Of a stretch of DNA of 64,000 nt, positions 20,057 to 28,990 are shown piece by piece. Made by a program: the position numbers and the translations under genes. The notes under the pieces are model-generated. The model worked only from the letters and a program-made list of their open reading frames with translations. It had not been told where the DNA came from and did not search any database. The stretch covers positions 1,240,001 to 1,304,000 of the forward strand of contig NZ_CP036523.1 in assembly GCF_008151785.1 (NCBI RefSeq), written 5' to 3'. Every line of letters starts with the position of its first letter. The first letter of the stretch is position 1. This stretch comes from Peptacetobacter hiranonis. GTDB taxonomy: Bacteria; Bacillota; Clostridia; Peptostreptococcales; Peptostreptococcaceae.

Positions 20057-21673
20057 TTATTTTAATGAATTGAATTTCTCTGCTATATTTGAGCAGTGGT
20101 CAGAAATTCTTTCGAAGTTAGTTAATAAGTCTAGGAATAATATTCCTGAATCTACAGTACAAACACCGTCTCCAAGTCTCTTTAAATGTTCATTTCTGTA
20201 CTGTTTAACTAACATATTAACTTCTTCCTCAGTTTTTTCTATTTCATCATATAAATCATGATTTTTAGTATTTATATACTCTATTGATGAATCTATATTC
20301 TTTAATAGTAACGCTGCTATTTCATCTATCTCACTCTTAGCTACATCAGAGAATTTTGTATCTCCGTCTACTGCTAATTTATCTATTTCTGCTATATTTT
20401 CCGCATGATCTGAAATTCTTTCTAAGTCGTTTACTACATGGAATAATAAATCTGCTTTAATTCTCTCATCACTATTTATATTAGTATTAGATAATTTTAG
20501 TAAGTAGTTTAATATACTCTTATGTAGTGTATTTACTGTTGTTTCATAAGTAAATGCTTTATCTATCGCTTTTGAATCTCTAGTTCTAAGACCTTCCATC
20601 GCATAAGTATATGCTTTTTTAGCTTTTTCACCCATTCTTGCAACTTCCTGAACAGTGTTTCCAAGAGCTATTGAAGGAGTTTCAAACATTCTTTCGTCTA
20701 TGTATTTAGTAGTATTAGCTGTAGCTAATTCTATTTCTTCTTCTTTAACTGGAACTAATCTTTCTGCTAATTTAACTATGTATTTAGAGAAAGGTAGTAA
20801 TATTATAACGTTTATAAGATTGAATAGTGTATGTGCATTTGCTATCTGTCTAGCTGTGTTAGCTGGATCTAGATGCTGAACAACTGCAACTATTGGTTTA
20901 TTAAGCACTAACATGAATAATAATGTACCTATTACGTTGAATGATAAGTGCATTACTGCTGCTCTTTTTGCATTTCTACTAGCACCTAAACTTGATATAA
21001 GTGAAGTTACACAAGTACCTATGTTGTCCCCGTAAAGTATAGGTAATGCTGCTGTTATTGGAACTAGTCCCTGTGATGCAAGTGCTATCAGCATACCCAT
21101 TGACGCTGAAGAACTCTGAACTATACCTGTTATTGCGAACCCTGCTAATATTCCAAGTATTGGATTTTTACTTAAGAATAATAACGCATCTCTAAAACTC
21201 TGTAATTCTGATAAAGGAGCAACTGCTTCTTTCATAAATTCCATACCTGTAAATAAAAGACCAAAACCGATTAATATTTCTGCTACCTGTTTTGTTTTTT
21301 CTTTAGATGTAAACATATAGAATATAATACCGATACCTAGTGCTATTGGAGCTATGTCCTCTAAGCTAAATGAAACTAACTGAGCTGTTACTGTTGTACC
21401 TATATTAGCCCCCATTATAACACCTATTGCCTGAGATAATGTCATTATCCCTGCATTAACGAAACCAACTACCATTACTGTAGTTGCACTTGAACTCTGT
21501 ATGATTCCTGTTACTACTGTCCCTACAAGTACACCCATTACAACGTTACTTGTAAGCATTTCTATTATTTTTTTAAGTTTGCTTCCTGCAGCTTTCTGAA
21601 GTCCCTCTCCCATTACTGTCATTCCGTACAGGAACATTCCTAAACCGCCTAATAAAGTGATTGCTGTCTGCAT
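20057..21673 (-). CDS. Na+/phosphate cotransporter (NptA/YjbB type) with PhoU-like tail
   Basis: 538 residues. The membrane part (about 1-310) has two inverted Na/Pi-cotransporter repeats with the QSSSATT (near residue 60) and QSSSAS (near 185) signatures that form the substrate site. The C-terminal part (about 345-535) is a helical PhoU-like domain. It should move phosphate with Na+ across the cytoplasmic membrane; the direction in bacterial NptA-type proteins is not always import. RBS AAGGAGGAAG. An array of TTAAC repeats at 11-bp spacing upstream points to control by a PhoP-type regulator. Confidence 0.92.
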   Translation of the reverse strand: MQTAITLLGGLGMFLYGMTVMGEGLQKAAGSKLKKIIEMLTSNVVMGVLVGTVVTGIIQSSSATTVMVVGFVNAGIMTLSQAIGVIMGANIGTTVTAQLVSFSLEDIAPIALGIGIIFYMFTSKEKTKQVAEILIGFGLLFTGMEFMKEAVAPLSELQSFRDALLFLSKNPILGILAGFAITGIVQSSSASMGMLIALASQGLVPITAALPILYGDNIGTCVTSLISSLGASRNAKRAAVMHLSFNVIGTLLFMLVLNKPIVAVVQHLDPANTARQIANAHTLFNLINVIILLPFSKYIVKLAERLVPVKEEEIELATANTTKYIDERMFETPSIALGNTVQEVARMGEKAKKAYTYAMEGLRTRDSKAIDKAFTYETTVNTLHKSILNYLLKLSNTNINSDERIKADLLFHVVNDLERISDHAENIAEIDKLAVDGDTKFSDVAKSEIDEIAALLLKNIDSSIEYINTKNHDLYDEIEKTEEEVNMLVKQYRNEHLKRLGDGVCTVDSGILFLDLLTNFERISDHCSNIAEKFNSLK

Positions 21674-21776
21674 TTCTTCCTCCTTGAAAATAGATTATAT
21701 ATTTTATTATTTTTTGTTTTCTTTTGGTTCCCTCACCAAACAACATATTTATAATAACAAATTACAAATTTAAAAG

Positions 21777-21836
21777 AATTAAGAAAAAGTTAAGTAGTAG
21801 TTAAGTGTATGTTAAGTTGTTAATTCTATGTTAAGT
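21777..21836 (-). promoter_or_regulatory. PhoP-box-like array upstream of the Na/Pi transporter
   Basis: On the minus strand TTAAC (last copy TTAAT) occurs with starts 11, 8, 11, 11 and 11 bases apart. Gram-positive PhoP binds direct repeats of a TTAACA-like hexamer with about 5-bp spacers, which gives the same 11-bp period. The array is on the coding strand, 100-165 bases upstream of the start codon, with AT-rich -10-like sequence (TATTATAAAT) downstream. Confidence 0.65.
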
Positions 21837-21966
21837 TTATTAAAAAAGTGCTATTTTTAGGCCACAACTGTGTTATATCTATGTTCAGAATCTTAGTTTA
21901 CTTTAAGAAAATGTTATTTTCTGTTAAATTTATGTTTTTTAGAAGCAACTTAATTAAATAAGTTAC

Positions 21967-22881
21967 CTAAAACTGATTCTTTTTCCTAATCATCTCATCA
22001 AGCTCCTCTTTGCTATATTTATACACCGTCTGCTCAAAGTTGATAAACTTGTTCCTATTTTTTCTAGCACCATAATTATCTATTTTAGTGCTACCATTGA
22101 CACTCTTATAATCAGATTGTAACGCTGCCATCAAGAACGCACATTTATTATCTACATTCCTATTTTTAGTAAGCTCTATCTTTTCACGCAAATAATCACA
22201 ACCTTTTTCCTTGCTCATCAAAATATTAATAACTTTACTAGCATAACTATCTGTATACGAATATCCTAAAAACTCTTTTAATATACCTTTTGTTTCTATA
22301 GCAACCACCATCTTCCCTGGTTGTTGTGTAATAAATGTAGTTTTAGTTGTGTTGTTATTGGTATTGGTTGTGACAATCTGTCCATTTGCATTATGACAAG
22401 TTGTCACATTGCAAGATGACAGTCTGTCACAATGCATTTCACCATCTTGACAATATGCATCATGACAATTTGTCATACTAATTTCCATATTCTCTCTTAT
22501 ATTTTCTACTTCATATTTATTAAATAACTCACTCTTTTCATCAACAATTTCATTAAATTTATCGTAATCTATACTGTACCATTTTGTTCTGTCAAATCCC
22601 ACTTTATTAAAATTGCCTACTATTAAAATACCTTTCTCCTCTAATGATTCAAAAATTCTCTTAACTGTCCTCTCGCTCCAAAAATAGAAATATCTCTCAC
22701 GCCATTTTTTTATACTGTTAAATGTCCAGTATCTACCATTTTTGTAATTTATGTTGTTTTCTCTGTTTTTATTTATCCAGTAGTCCACCATCCCCAAAAC
22801 AAGCGCCTCATTAATACCTAAAACAGCTGCCATCTTTGGACCTGCTCTAAATACAAAATCATTTTCTATCATCGTTTTCAT
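21967..22881 (-). CDS. Phage-type replication initiator / replisome-organiser-like protein
   Basis: 304 residues. The N-terminal half (about 10-125) is a winged-helix domain (ALVLGMVDYWINKNR, then RYWTFNSIKKW, then SERTVKRIFESLEEKGILIV) of the type in phage replication initiators. A low-complexity linker (about 135-190) is encoded by an array of palindromic 23-bp repeats. The C-terminal part (about 195-300) is helical. RBS TAGGAGGAAG. It stands alone between a phosphate transporter and a TauE gene with no other phage genes in view, so it may be a domesticated or stranded initiator. Function is inferred from fold-like features only. Confidence 0.65.
   Translation of the reverse strand: MKTMIENDFVFRAGPKMAAVLGINEALVLGMVDYWINKNRENNINYKNGRYWTFNSIKKWRERYFYFWSERTVKRIFESLEEKGILIVGNFNKVGFDRTKWYSIDYDKFNEIVDEKSELFNKYEVENIRENMEISMTNCHDAYCQDGEMHCDRLSSCNVTTCHNANGQIVTTNTNNNTTKTTFITQQPGKMVVAIETKGILKEFLGYSYTDSYASKVINILMSKEKGCDYLREKIELTKNRNVDNKCAFLMAALQSDYKSVNGSTKIDNYGARKNRNKFINFEQTVYKYSKEELDEMIRKKNQF
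22371..22475. repeat. Five 23-bp iteron-like repeats inside the initiator gene
   Basis: TGACA-N3-TGTCA palindromes start at 22371 (last base changed), 22394, 22417 and 22463; a degenerate copy fills the slot at 22440. The period is exactly 23 bp, with TTGCAT-like sequence also kept between them. 23 is not a multiple of three, so the repeat is not a protein repeat but a DNA-level signal. An origin with iterons inside the initiator gene is the arrangement of lambda O. Confidence 0.8.
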
Positions 22882-23040
22882 AGAATTCTTCCTCCTAACT
22901 TTTTTACAATCTTTCTAAATACAATCTATCATTAGAAGGATTCATCTGTCTTTTTTCAAGTGACATTTCACTTTTTCTTTGGAAAAATGACACCTTGTTT
23001 TTTTTACTTTATTTTGTGAAATTGCAATATTGAACACAAA

Positions 23041-23090
23041 AAAATAAGATATTAAACCATTTATTGAAATTCAGGTTAATATCTTATTTT
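23041..23090. terminator. Terminator after the TauE gene
   Basis: AAAATAAGATATTAA pairs exactly with TTAATATCTTATTTT; T-rich on both strands, so usable in both directions. Confidence 0.75.
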
Positions 23091-23103
23091 TTATTTTTTT
23101 AAT

Positions 23104-23865
23104 TTATATAATCCCAGTTACTTTTAGTACAAGCAAGAATAATGCAAATAATATACTCGGTTTTACAATTCTCGCACCATTTTTCATTACAAGCCCAGCA
23201 CCTATATATCCTCCTATCATGTTGCATATTGCAGCTACTATCCCAATCATAAACATTACTTGCCCGTTCAAAATAAAGATAATAAGTGCGGTAATATTTG
23301 TTGTAAGGTTTATCACTTTCGCCTGTGCATTTGATGTTTTTACACTCATTTTTGCAAATACAGTGAACGCTATTATTAAAAATGTTCCCGTTCCTGGTCC
23401 ATAAAATCCATCATATATCCCTATGAAAAACGCTGCTACACATGCGGTTACATATGTGCGTTTATCCAAAACAATCTCATCAGAACCATAATCGTGGAAT
23501 GTTTTTTTATTAAGCACAAAAAATGCAGATATTGGTAAAACCAAAACTAAAACGTATATCATCACTTTATCATCTACAAGCAAAGAAATATGTGCTCCAA
23601 TTGATGAACCAATAATTGCTGCAATAACTGCTGGTACCGCCAATTTGAAGTTTACCAATTTATTTTTAATAAATCGCAAAGTAGCAAGTGTAGTCCCAAA
23701 TGTAGAGGACATCTTGTTCGTTGCAATTGCTGTATGTGGTGGAAGTCCTGCAATTAAATACGCAGGAAGAGAAATCAGTCCACCTCCACCACCAATTGCA
23801 TCTATTAAACCTGCCAAAAACAAAAATGGGCAGATAATTATAAATGTCTTTAATGTAATTTCCAT
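23104..23865 (-). CDS. TauE/SafE-family membrane transporter
   Basis: 253 residues with about eight membrane segments in two homologous halves. The family motif GGGGGLISLPAYLIAG-like stretch lies near residue 25, and FYGPGTGTFLIIAF near 155. Members export or import sulfite, sulfoacetate or related small organic acids; the substrate here is not known. Single gene with its own terminator. Confidence 0.85.
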   Translation of the reverse strand: MEITLKTFIIICPFLFLAGLIDAIGGGGGLISLPAYLIAGLPPHTAIATNKMSSTFGTTLATLRFIKNKLVNFKLAVPAVIAAIIGSSIGAHISLLVDDKVMIYVLVLVLPISAFFVLNKKTFHDYGSDEIVLDKRTYVTACVAAFFIGIYDGFYGPGTGTFLIIAFTVFAKMSVKTSNAQAKVINLTTNITALIIFILNGQVMFMIGIVAAICNMIGGYIGAGLVMKNGARIVKPSILFALFLLVLKVTGII

Positions 23866-24025
23866 TTACCCCTCCTTTTAATCCTTCAATCGTACTCTTA
23901 ATTTATATTTTTATTATATCAAATTTATTTCATTTTTTATAATTATTTACACTTTCAGTTTATAGACTTTAATTTCGTTTTATGCTAAAATATTCTTTGC
24001 AAAAATTTAGAACGTAAGGAGATGT

Positions 24026-24796
24026 TTGTTCTTGTTTAACTATATAAAATTCCGGATTATGCAGATTTTCGGATTTATCTCATCAATTCCACAGCTGAAT
24101 AAGTTTAGAAAGGATCCAGACAAATACACATCTGATGAAAAGTTCGCTTTTCTAAAAAAATTAGCTGCTAAATCATTAAAAAAGGTTAAAATCAATGTAA
24201 ATGTAATCGGTAGAGAGAGAATTCCAAAAGAACCTGTTCTTTTCGTTATTAACCACTCTAGTATGCTTGATAGCTATATATTAGTAGATAGTGTTGATAG
24301 GGGTATCGGTTGTGTAATTGCAGATGAGCCAGTTTGGAGAAAGATTCCTATCGCAAGCAAGTGGATTGAACTTTCAAAATGTGTGTTTATCAACAGAAAA
24401 AATAATCGTGAAGGTATGAAGGCAATAAATCAAGCTGCTGACAATATAAAAAATAATCACTCTATGGCTATCTTCCCAGAAGGTGATTTAACTTGGGTTA
24501 AAGACGACAATGCATATATCTCAGACTTTAGATCTGGTGCATTAAAAATCGCTTACAAAGCAAAATGCCCTATTGTTCCAATGGTTATAAAAAATTCTAA
24601 AGGAACTTATGAAGGTTATCAGCCAGTTGGAAAAATCAACTCTAAAGATGTTGAAGTTGAATTCTTAAATCCAGTTTACAAACACATAGAAAATCCAAGA
24701 TACAAAACTGTAGAGCTTGGAGAAGAAATCAGAGAATCAATGATTGAAAAAATGAGAGAATTTGACAATGCTAAATGCGAACGTGCTGCTGTTTAG
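24026..24796 (+). CDS. plsC: 1-acyl-sn-glycerol-3-phosphate acyltransferase (PlsC)
   Basis: 256 residues. The NHX4D catalytic motif is NHSSMLD (near residue 75), and the FPEG substrate motif is in IFPEGDLTW (near 150). It makes phosphatidic acid from lysophosphatidic acid at the membrane. The start is unusual: AAGGAG at 24016-24021 precedes TTG codons at 24026 and 24032, and the ATG at 24022 is in another frame that stops at once. The TTG at 24032 has a better spacing. Confidence 0.9.
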   Translation: MFLFNYIKFRIMQIFGFISSIPQLNKFRKDPDKYTSDEKFAFLKKLAAKSLKKVKINVNVIGRERIPKEPVLFVINHSSMLDSYILVDSVDRGIGCVIADEPVWRKIPIASKWIELSKCVFINRKNNREGMKAINQAADNIKNNHSMAIFPEGDLTWVKDDNAYISDFRSGALKIAYKAKCPIVPMVIKNSKGTYEGYQPVGKINSKDVEVEFLNPVYKHIENPRYKTVELGEEIRESMIEKMREFDNAKCERAAV

Positions 24797-24827
24797 TATT
24801 TTATAATTAGATATTATTATATTTATA

Positions 24828-24865
24828 GAAGTTATCGTAATTATATTATGGTAACTTCTTTTTTT
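24828..24865 (+). terminator. Terminator after plsC
   Basis: GAAGTTATC pairs with GgTAACTTC, then TTTTTTT. Confidence 0.85.
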
Positions 24866-24934
24866 ATTATTTTAGAGAACTTGATAAATTATTTCGAATT
24901 ATATTACAATTTTGTATCTTTTGATATTAATTCT

Positions 24935-24962
24935 TTTGTGAATATCCTTTTCATAGTATAAT
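24935..24962 (+). promoter_or_regulatory. Promoter of the lipoprotein gene
   Basis: TATAAT at 24957-24962 with a weak -35 (TTTGTG, 24935-24940) and 16-bp spacing, about 90 bases upstream of the start codon. Confidence 0.55.
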
Positions 24963-25049
24963 AAACTAAACAAAATAAATTGGAAGTGATATATATGTTA
25001 TAAAAAAGACTTCTATTATTTAAAAAGATTTCTCGAAAGGAGAATTGTT

Positions 25050-25715
25050 ATGAAAAAAAATCTTGTTTTAGCATCAATTTTAGCAGTATCTCTTCTAGCA
25101 GCAGGTTGCTCTCAGGCTGGAAAAGTATCTGATGTAACTCCAGTAACATTGACAGAAAGAGAAAAACAGATTGCAGCTTTATCAGGGGAATATCCATTTG
25201 TAGTGGATGTAAACTACCCAGAATATGTTAAAGGAACAGTGCTTTCTTATGAAGTTTGGAAAAATGGCTCTATGGTAGAAAACAATGTGGTTATGTTTGG
25301 TGGATCTGCTGACGAAAACAATAAAGAATCATTTACTATGATTTACGATATAGATGATGATTGGAAAAACTGTAAACTAAACCTATCATCAACTTCTGCT
25401 CGTACTAGCTTTGATATAAGCTTATTAAACAAAGATGAAAAAGCTCCAAACGCAGTTATGCCATCATTTGGTGCAGAAGACGTCGGTGAAGAATACAATG
25501 TAAAACTTGTTCCAGGTGGCTCATACGTACTATCAGCGCTTACTTACTCATACAACAACGCAATGGAGTCTATTGACCATAAAAACGGCGACTACAAAGA
25601 CTTCACTTCAGAAATCGGCAAAAATAATACTTACATACTTGTAAGACTTGATACATTTGACAGTGAAAAAGCTGCGGAAAAGTACGCAGATTCTATGTTG
25701 GTTAATGAAGAATAG
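25050..25715 (+). CDS. Lipoprotein of unknown function
   Basis: 221 residues. Signal peptide with lipobox LAAGC (Cys near residue 20), so it should be anchored to the outer face of the membrane. The mature part is a mixed alpha/beta sequence without a family I recognise. RBS GAAAGGAG. Likely a monocistronic gene, with a promoter upstream and an AAGGACAAG/CTTGTCCTT hairpin after the stop. Confidence 0.75.
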   Translation: MKKNLVLASILAVSLLAAGCSQAGKVSDVTPVTLTEREKQIAALSGEYPFVVDVNYPEYVKGTVLSYEVWKNGSMVENNVVMFGGSADENNKESFTMIYDIDDDWKNCKLNLSSTSARTSFDISLLNKDEKAPNAVMPSFGAEDVGEEYNVKLVPGGSYVLSALTYSYNNAMESIDHKNGDYKDFTSEIGKNNTYILVRLDTFDSEKAAEKYADSMLVNEE

Positions 25716-25745
25716 AATTTTTATAGCATAAAAATCAAATAAAAT

Positions 25746-25806
25746 AAGGACAAGAAAATTAACTTATCTTAGACTAAAATCACAGATTAGTTATTATCTT
25801 GTCCTT
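25746..25806. repeat. Core-less hairpin with the element termini
   Basis: AAGGACAAG (25746-25754) and CTTGTCCTT (25798-25806) match the termini of hairpin elements 1 and 2, but the conserved internal strands are absent. It may be a deletion derivative, or simply the lipoprotein terminator with a similar sequence. Confidence 0.5.
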
Positions 25807-25811
25807 TTATT

Positions 25812-26231
25812 TTATTTATTCCTTTTTCTTATATAATAAATCTTTGCAAAAAACTCAGAGAAAATCATCACATCAAAAACAACCATCGCAACCATACCAT
25901 ATCCCATAAGCGCCTCTGTAATCCAAGTAGTTCCTCTAAGAAGATAAATCCCACCGAAAAACAACACAACACAAATCTTAGTAACAGTAATCGCTATATT
26001 ATTAGCCTTAAACTCAATCGCTGAATCTACCTTTCTCTGCTCTTCTCTCTCCTTGTCGCTCTCATCAAACATTGAATTAACTATCCCATTCAACCCGAAC
26101 ATAAACATCAAAGATGTCATCATAACAGGATAATAATCAAAATCTCTAGCAAAACACAATACTAGCTGAAGAAGTGCCAAAGAAATAAAAGTAACTCCCC
26201 AAACAACAAAATCCTTCTTATTCTTTATCAT
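25812..26231 (-). CDS. Small four-helix membrane protein
   Basis: 139 residues from the ATG at 26231, with GGGAG nine bases upstream; the longer reading from a TTG at 26240 overlaps that site. Four membrane segments (about residues 8-28, 36-52, 85-103, 108-128) with a charged cytoplasmic loop ESDKEREEQRKVDS between the second and third. I recognise no specific family. Confidence 0.65.
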   Translation of the reverse strand: MIKNKKDFVVWGVTFISLALLQLVLCFARDFDYYPVMMTSLMFMFGLNGIVNSMFDESDKEREEQRKVDSAIEFKANNIAITVTKICVVLFFGGIYLLRGTTWITEALMGYGMVAMVVFDVMIFSEFFAKIYYIRKRNK

Positions 26232-26380
26232 ATAAGTCAACTCCCATAATATATATTTTATTTATGTAAATTATACCACAAACCTATAAATAATCTTTCT
26301 TCATTTTTCTCTCAATTTTCTCAAAATATCCAACTTCAAACTAGTATACCCACCTTGTACTAGCGACAGACTTATAAACA

Positions 26381-26603
26381 TAATTAATTATTGGGATAAA
26401 AAAAGACTAGTTAAAAACAAGTGTAACTAAAAAGAAGGAATTATATTCAAAATTACGACAATCTGCATGACGCTTTCGTCATTAGCCTCGAACGGAGTTC
26501 GAGCTAGACAAAGAAAGCGTCGAAGCCTGGAGTATTTTGAATATATTCCTTCCCTTTTCAAGATTACACTAGGATTAACTAGTCTTTTTTATCCCAACAT
26601 TAA
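26381..26603 (+). repeat. Hairpin element 4
   Basis: Outer arms ATTGGGATAAAAAAAGACTAGTT-like on the left match the reverse complement on the right (AACTAGTCTTTTTTATCCC). Middle arms GAAGGAATTATATTCAAAAT and ATTTTGAATATATTCCTTC. Conserved strands CGACAATCTGCA (from 26456) and GAAGCCTGGAG (to 26532). The inner stem is different from other copies (GACGCTTT/AAAGCGTC) and holds an extra hairpin TCGAAC-GGA-GTTCGA. It touches the hemB stop codon. Confidence 0.88.
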
Positions 26604-27566
26604 TTATTTTATTTTCTTAGCGATATCTTTGGCGAAGTATGTTATTATCATATCCGCACCAGCTCTTTTTATTGAAGTAACTGCTTCCATTATAGCATCT
26701 TCATTTAAAAGACCTTCCTTAACTGCTAACTTAAGCATTGAATACTCACCAGAAACATTGTATGCACAAAGTGGCATATCAAAGTTATCCTTAACTCTTC
26801 TTATAACGTCTAAGTAAGAAAGTGCAGGTTTAACCATTATTATATCTGCTCCTTCTTCTATATCTAAAGCACATTCTCTTAAAGCTTCTGTGCTATTTGC
26901 TGGATCCATCTGATAAGTTTTTCTATCTCCAAATGATGGAGCTGAGTTTGCAGCATCTCTAAATGGTCCGTAGAAACTTGAAGCATATTTTGCACTGTAT
27001 GCCATTATTCCTACTGTTTCAAATCCGTTTTCATCAAGTGCATTTCTTAAAGCACCTATTCTTCCGTCCATCATGTCAGAAGGAGCTACCATATCAGCAC
27101 CTGCTTTTGCGTGGCTAACTGCTATCTTAGCTAAATATTCTAATGTCTGGTCATTATCAACATAACCTTTTTCTGTTAATATTCCACAGTGTCCGTGGCT
27201 TGTGTACTGGCACATACAAACATCTGTTATTACGTTCATCTCCGGAGCTACTTCTTTTATTTTTCTAACAGCTCTCTGAACTATTCCGTTATCTGCAAAT
27301 GCTTCTGAACCACAAGCATCTTTTTCACCTGGTATACCAAACATTATAACGTGTTCTATACCTAATTCCACTATTTCTTTTATTTCAGCTTCTAACATAT
27401 CTACTGAAAAATGATAAACATCTGGAAGTGAAGGTATTTCTTCTTTTATATTTTCACCTTCAACAACGAATAGTGGGTATATAAGATCGTCTACATCTAT
27501 TTTAGTTTCTCTTACTAAATTTCTCATTGCTTTGCTTATTCTAAGTCTTCTAGGTCTTTTTAACAT
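26604..27566 (-). CDS. hemB: Porphobilinogen synthase (5-aminolevulinate dehydratase)
   Basis: 320 residues, full length. Metal-site region [14 protein letters not shown] near residue 117 has the Cys residues of the zinc-type enzyme. Schiff-base lysines are in [15 protein letters not shown] (near 195) and [12 protein letters not shown] (near 245). It joins two 5-aminolevulinate molecules in tetrapyrrole synthesis, in the cytosol. Tetrapyrrole supply, likely for siroheme or corrinoids, fits the siroheme reductase next upstream. Confidence 0.96.
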   Translation of the reverse strand: MLKRPRRLRISKAMRNLVRETKIDVDDLIYPLFVVEGENIKEEIPSLPDVYHFSVDMLEAEIKEIVELGIEHVIMFGIPGEKDACGSEAFADNGIVQRAVRKIKEVAPEMNVITDVCMCQYTSHGHCGILTEKGYVDNDQTLEYLAKIAVSHAKAGADMVAPSDMMDGRIGALRNALDENGFETVGIMAYSAKYASSFYGPFRDAANSAPSFGDRKTYQMDPANSTEALRECALDIEEGADIIMVKPALSYLDVIRRVKDNFDMPLCAYNVSGEYSMLKLAVKEGLLNEDAIMEAVTSIKRAGADMIITYFAKDIAKKIK

Positions 27567-27813
27567 ATCAATTCCTCCATTTAAACTTTTAACAAATTTC
27601 TAACAATCTTTTAAAAATATTTAGAGTTAGAATGTATTACTTAAATTTTACTTTATTTAACACCTGTATTTATTTTAAATGTATTTGGTTAAAAAGTCTA
27701 GTCTTTTTTACTTTATATTAAAATTTTTACAAGTTAAAATACAAATAAGTGTTGAAATTTTCATATTTAGAGTTTTAAAATAGAACTATTTTAATTTTTG
27801 TGAATTTATTAAA

Positions 27814-28743
27814 CTAAAACTCTCTTGCTAGTATTTCGTCTTTTCTTGAAAGTATATCATCGCTTAAAAGTTCTTTTTCAACTTTATCAAATCCTACTCT
27901 CTCTACAGTAACTGCGAATCTTTCTCCAAAGTTTCCGTTTTCTCTGAAGAATAATATCGCTTTTTCTATAGTTTTCATTATTTCTGCTTCGTCTGTAAAT
28001 ATTTTTCCTAATAATTTACCATGAGAAATCTGTTTACCCCATCTTCCTCCAACGTATACTTTGTATCCCTGTTTCTGTGTATCCATTGCTTTGAAATAGC
28101 ATTTTTCTATACATCTACCACAGTTTATACATTTATCGTAATCTACAACCATTGTTCCATCAACTAACTTAGCTGCTCCAACTGGACATACTGCCTCAAC
28201 AGCACATTTTTTACAGCTCTTACATTTATCTAGGTTTATAGCTGGAACTCTAGCTCCTATAACCCCTAAATCATTTAAATTTGGTTTTACACAGTTATTT
28301 GGACATCCACCAACAGCTATTTTGAACTTATGAGGTAGATTTACATCATGCCATTTTGTGTAGAATTCATCGTGTATTTTTTCTGATAAATCATAAGTAT
28401 CTATAAGCCCATACTGACAAGTTGTCCCCTTACAAGACACAACTGGTCTAACTCTTTTTCCTGATCCACCTGTTTCTAAACCTTTTTCTGCTAAGAAATT
28501 CATAAATGGTTCTATATTTTCAAATGGTATTCCTGGACATTCTAAAGTTAATCTTGTAGTAACTAAAACCTCTCCATTACCAAATCTTTCTGCTGCTTCG
28601 GCTACATTTCTAAGAACCTCTGCACTTACCTTACCATTTTTTGTAATTACTCTTCCTGAAAAATTATCTGTTCCCTTGTTGCTAAAGAATCCTAATGCTT
28701 TTACTCTAGCCTCTTCTGCCTTACTTACTGTTAATGTTGCCAT
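27814..28743 (-). CDS. Siroheme sulfite/nitrite reductase-type protein with two ferredoxin clusters
   Basis: 309 residues. Siroheme-[4Fe-4S] ligands are in CKGTTCQYG (near residue 104) and GGCPNNC (near 145). An inserted 2[4Fe-4S] ferredoxin domain has CKSCKKCAVEAVCPVG and CINCGRCIEKC (about 173-215). This is the plan of anaerobic sulfite reductase subunit C-like and other small siroheme reductases. No AsrA or AsrB partner is in view, so the electron donor and substrate are uncertain. Divergent from a LysR regulator that probably controls it. Confidence 0.85.
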   Translation of the reverse strand: MATLTVSKAEEARVKALGFFSNKGTDNFSGRVITKNGKVSAEVLRNVAEAAERFGNGEVLVTTRLTLECPGIPFENIEPFMNFLAEKGLETGGSGKRVRPVVSCKGTTCQYGLIDTYDLSEKIHDEFYTKWHDVNLPHKFKIAVGGCPNNCVKPNLNDLGVIGARVPAINLDKCKSCKKCAVEAVCPVGAAKLVDGTMVVDYDKCINCGRCIEKCYFKAMDTQKQGYKVYVGGRWGKQISHGKLLGKIFTDEAEIMKTIEKAILFFRENGNFGERFAVTVERVGFDKVEKELLSDDILSRKDEILAREF

Positions 28744-28942
28744 ACTGACTCCTCCTTAAAAATTTAGTGATTTTCCCAATTTATAGTCTAAAATTTCCTT
28801 ATTAATAATTTTGTTACCTAAAAAGCCTCTACTTATTAATATAACACTTTTTCATATAGGTTTAAAATTATATTAAATTATAGTTTGAATAAGATTTCCT
28901 TATAGTTCTTATATCAACTTTACTCACCCTATACAATCTTTA

Positions 28943-28951
28943 TGCTATAAT
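28943..28951 (+). promoter_or_regulatory. Extended -10 promoter of the lysR gene
   Basis: TGCTATAAT, an extended -10, about 40 bases before the start codon. No good -35 at 17 bp. The 247-bp region between the divergent genes should also hold LysR-type binding sites. Confidence 0.55.
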
Positions 28952-28990
28952 TAAGTTATAAATCATTTATTAATTCAAGGAGGATTTCTT

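Noticed and set aside
22371-22475. Repeats in the initiator gene as a protein-level repeat
   Set aside because: The 23-bp period is not a multiple of three, so successive units are read in different frames.
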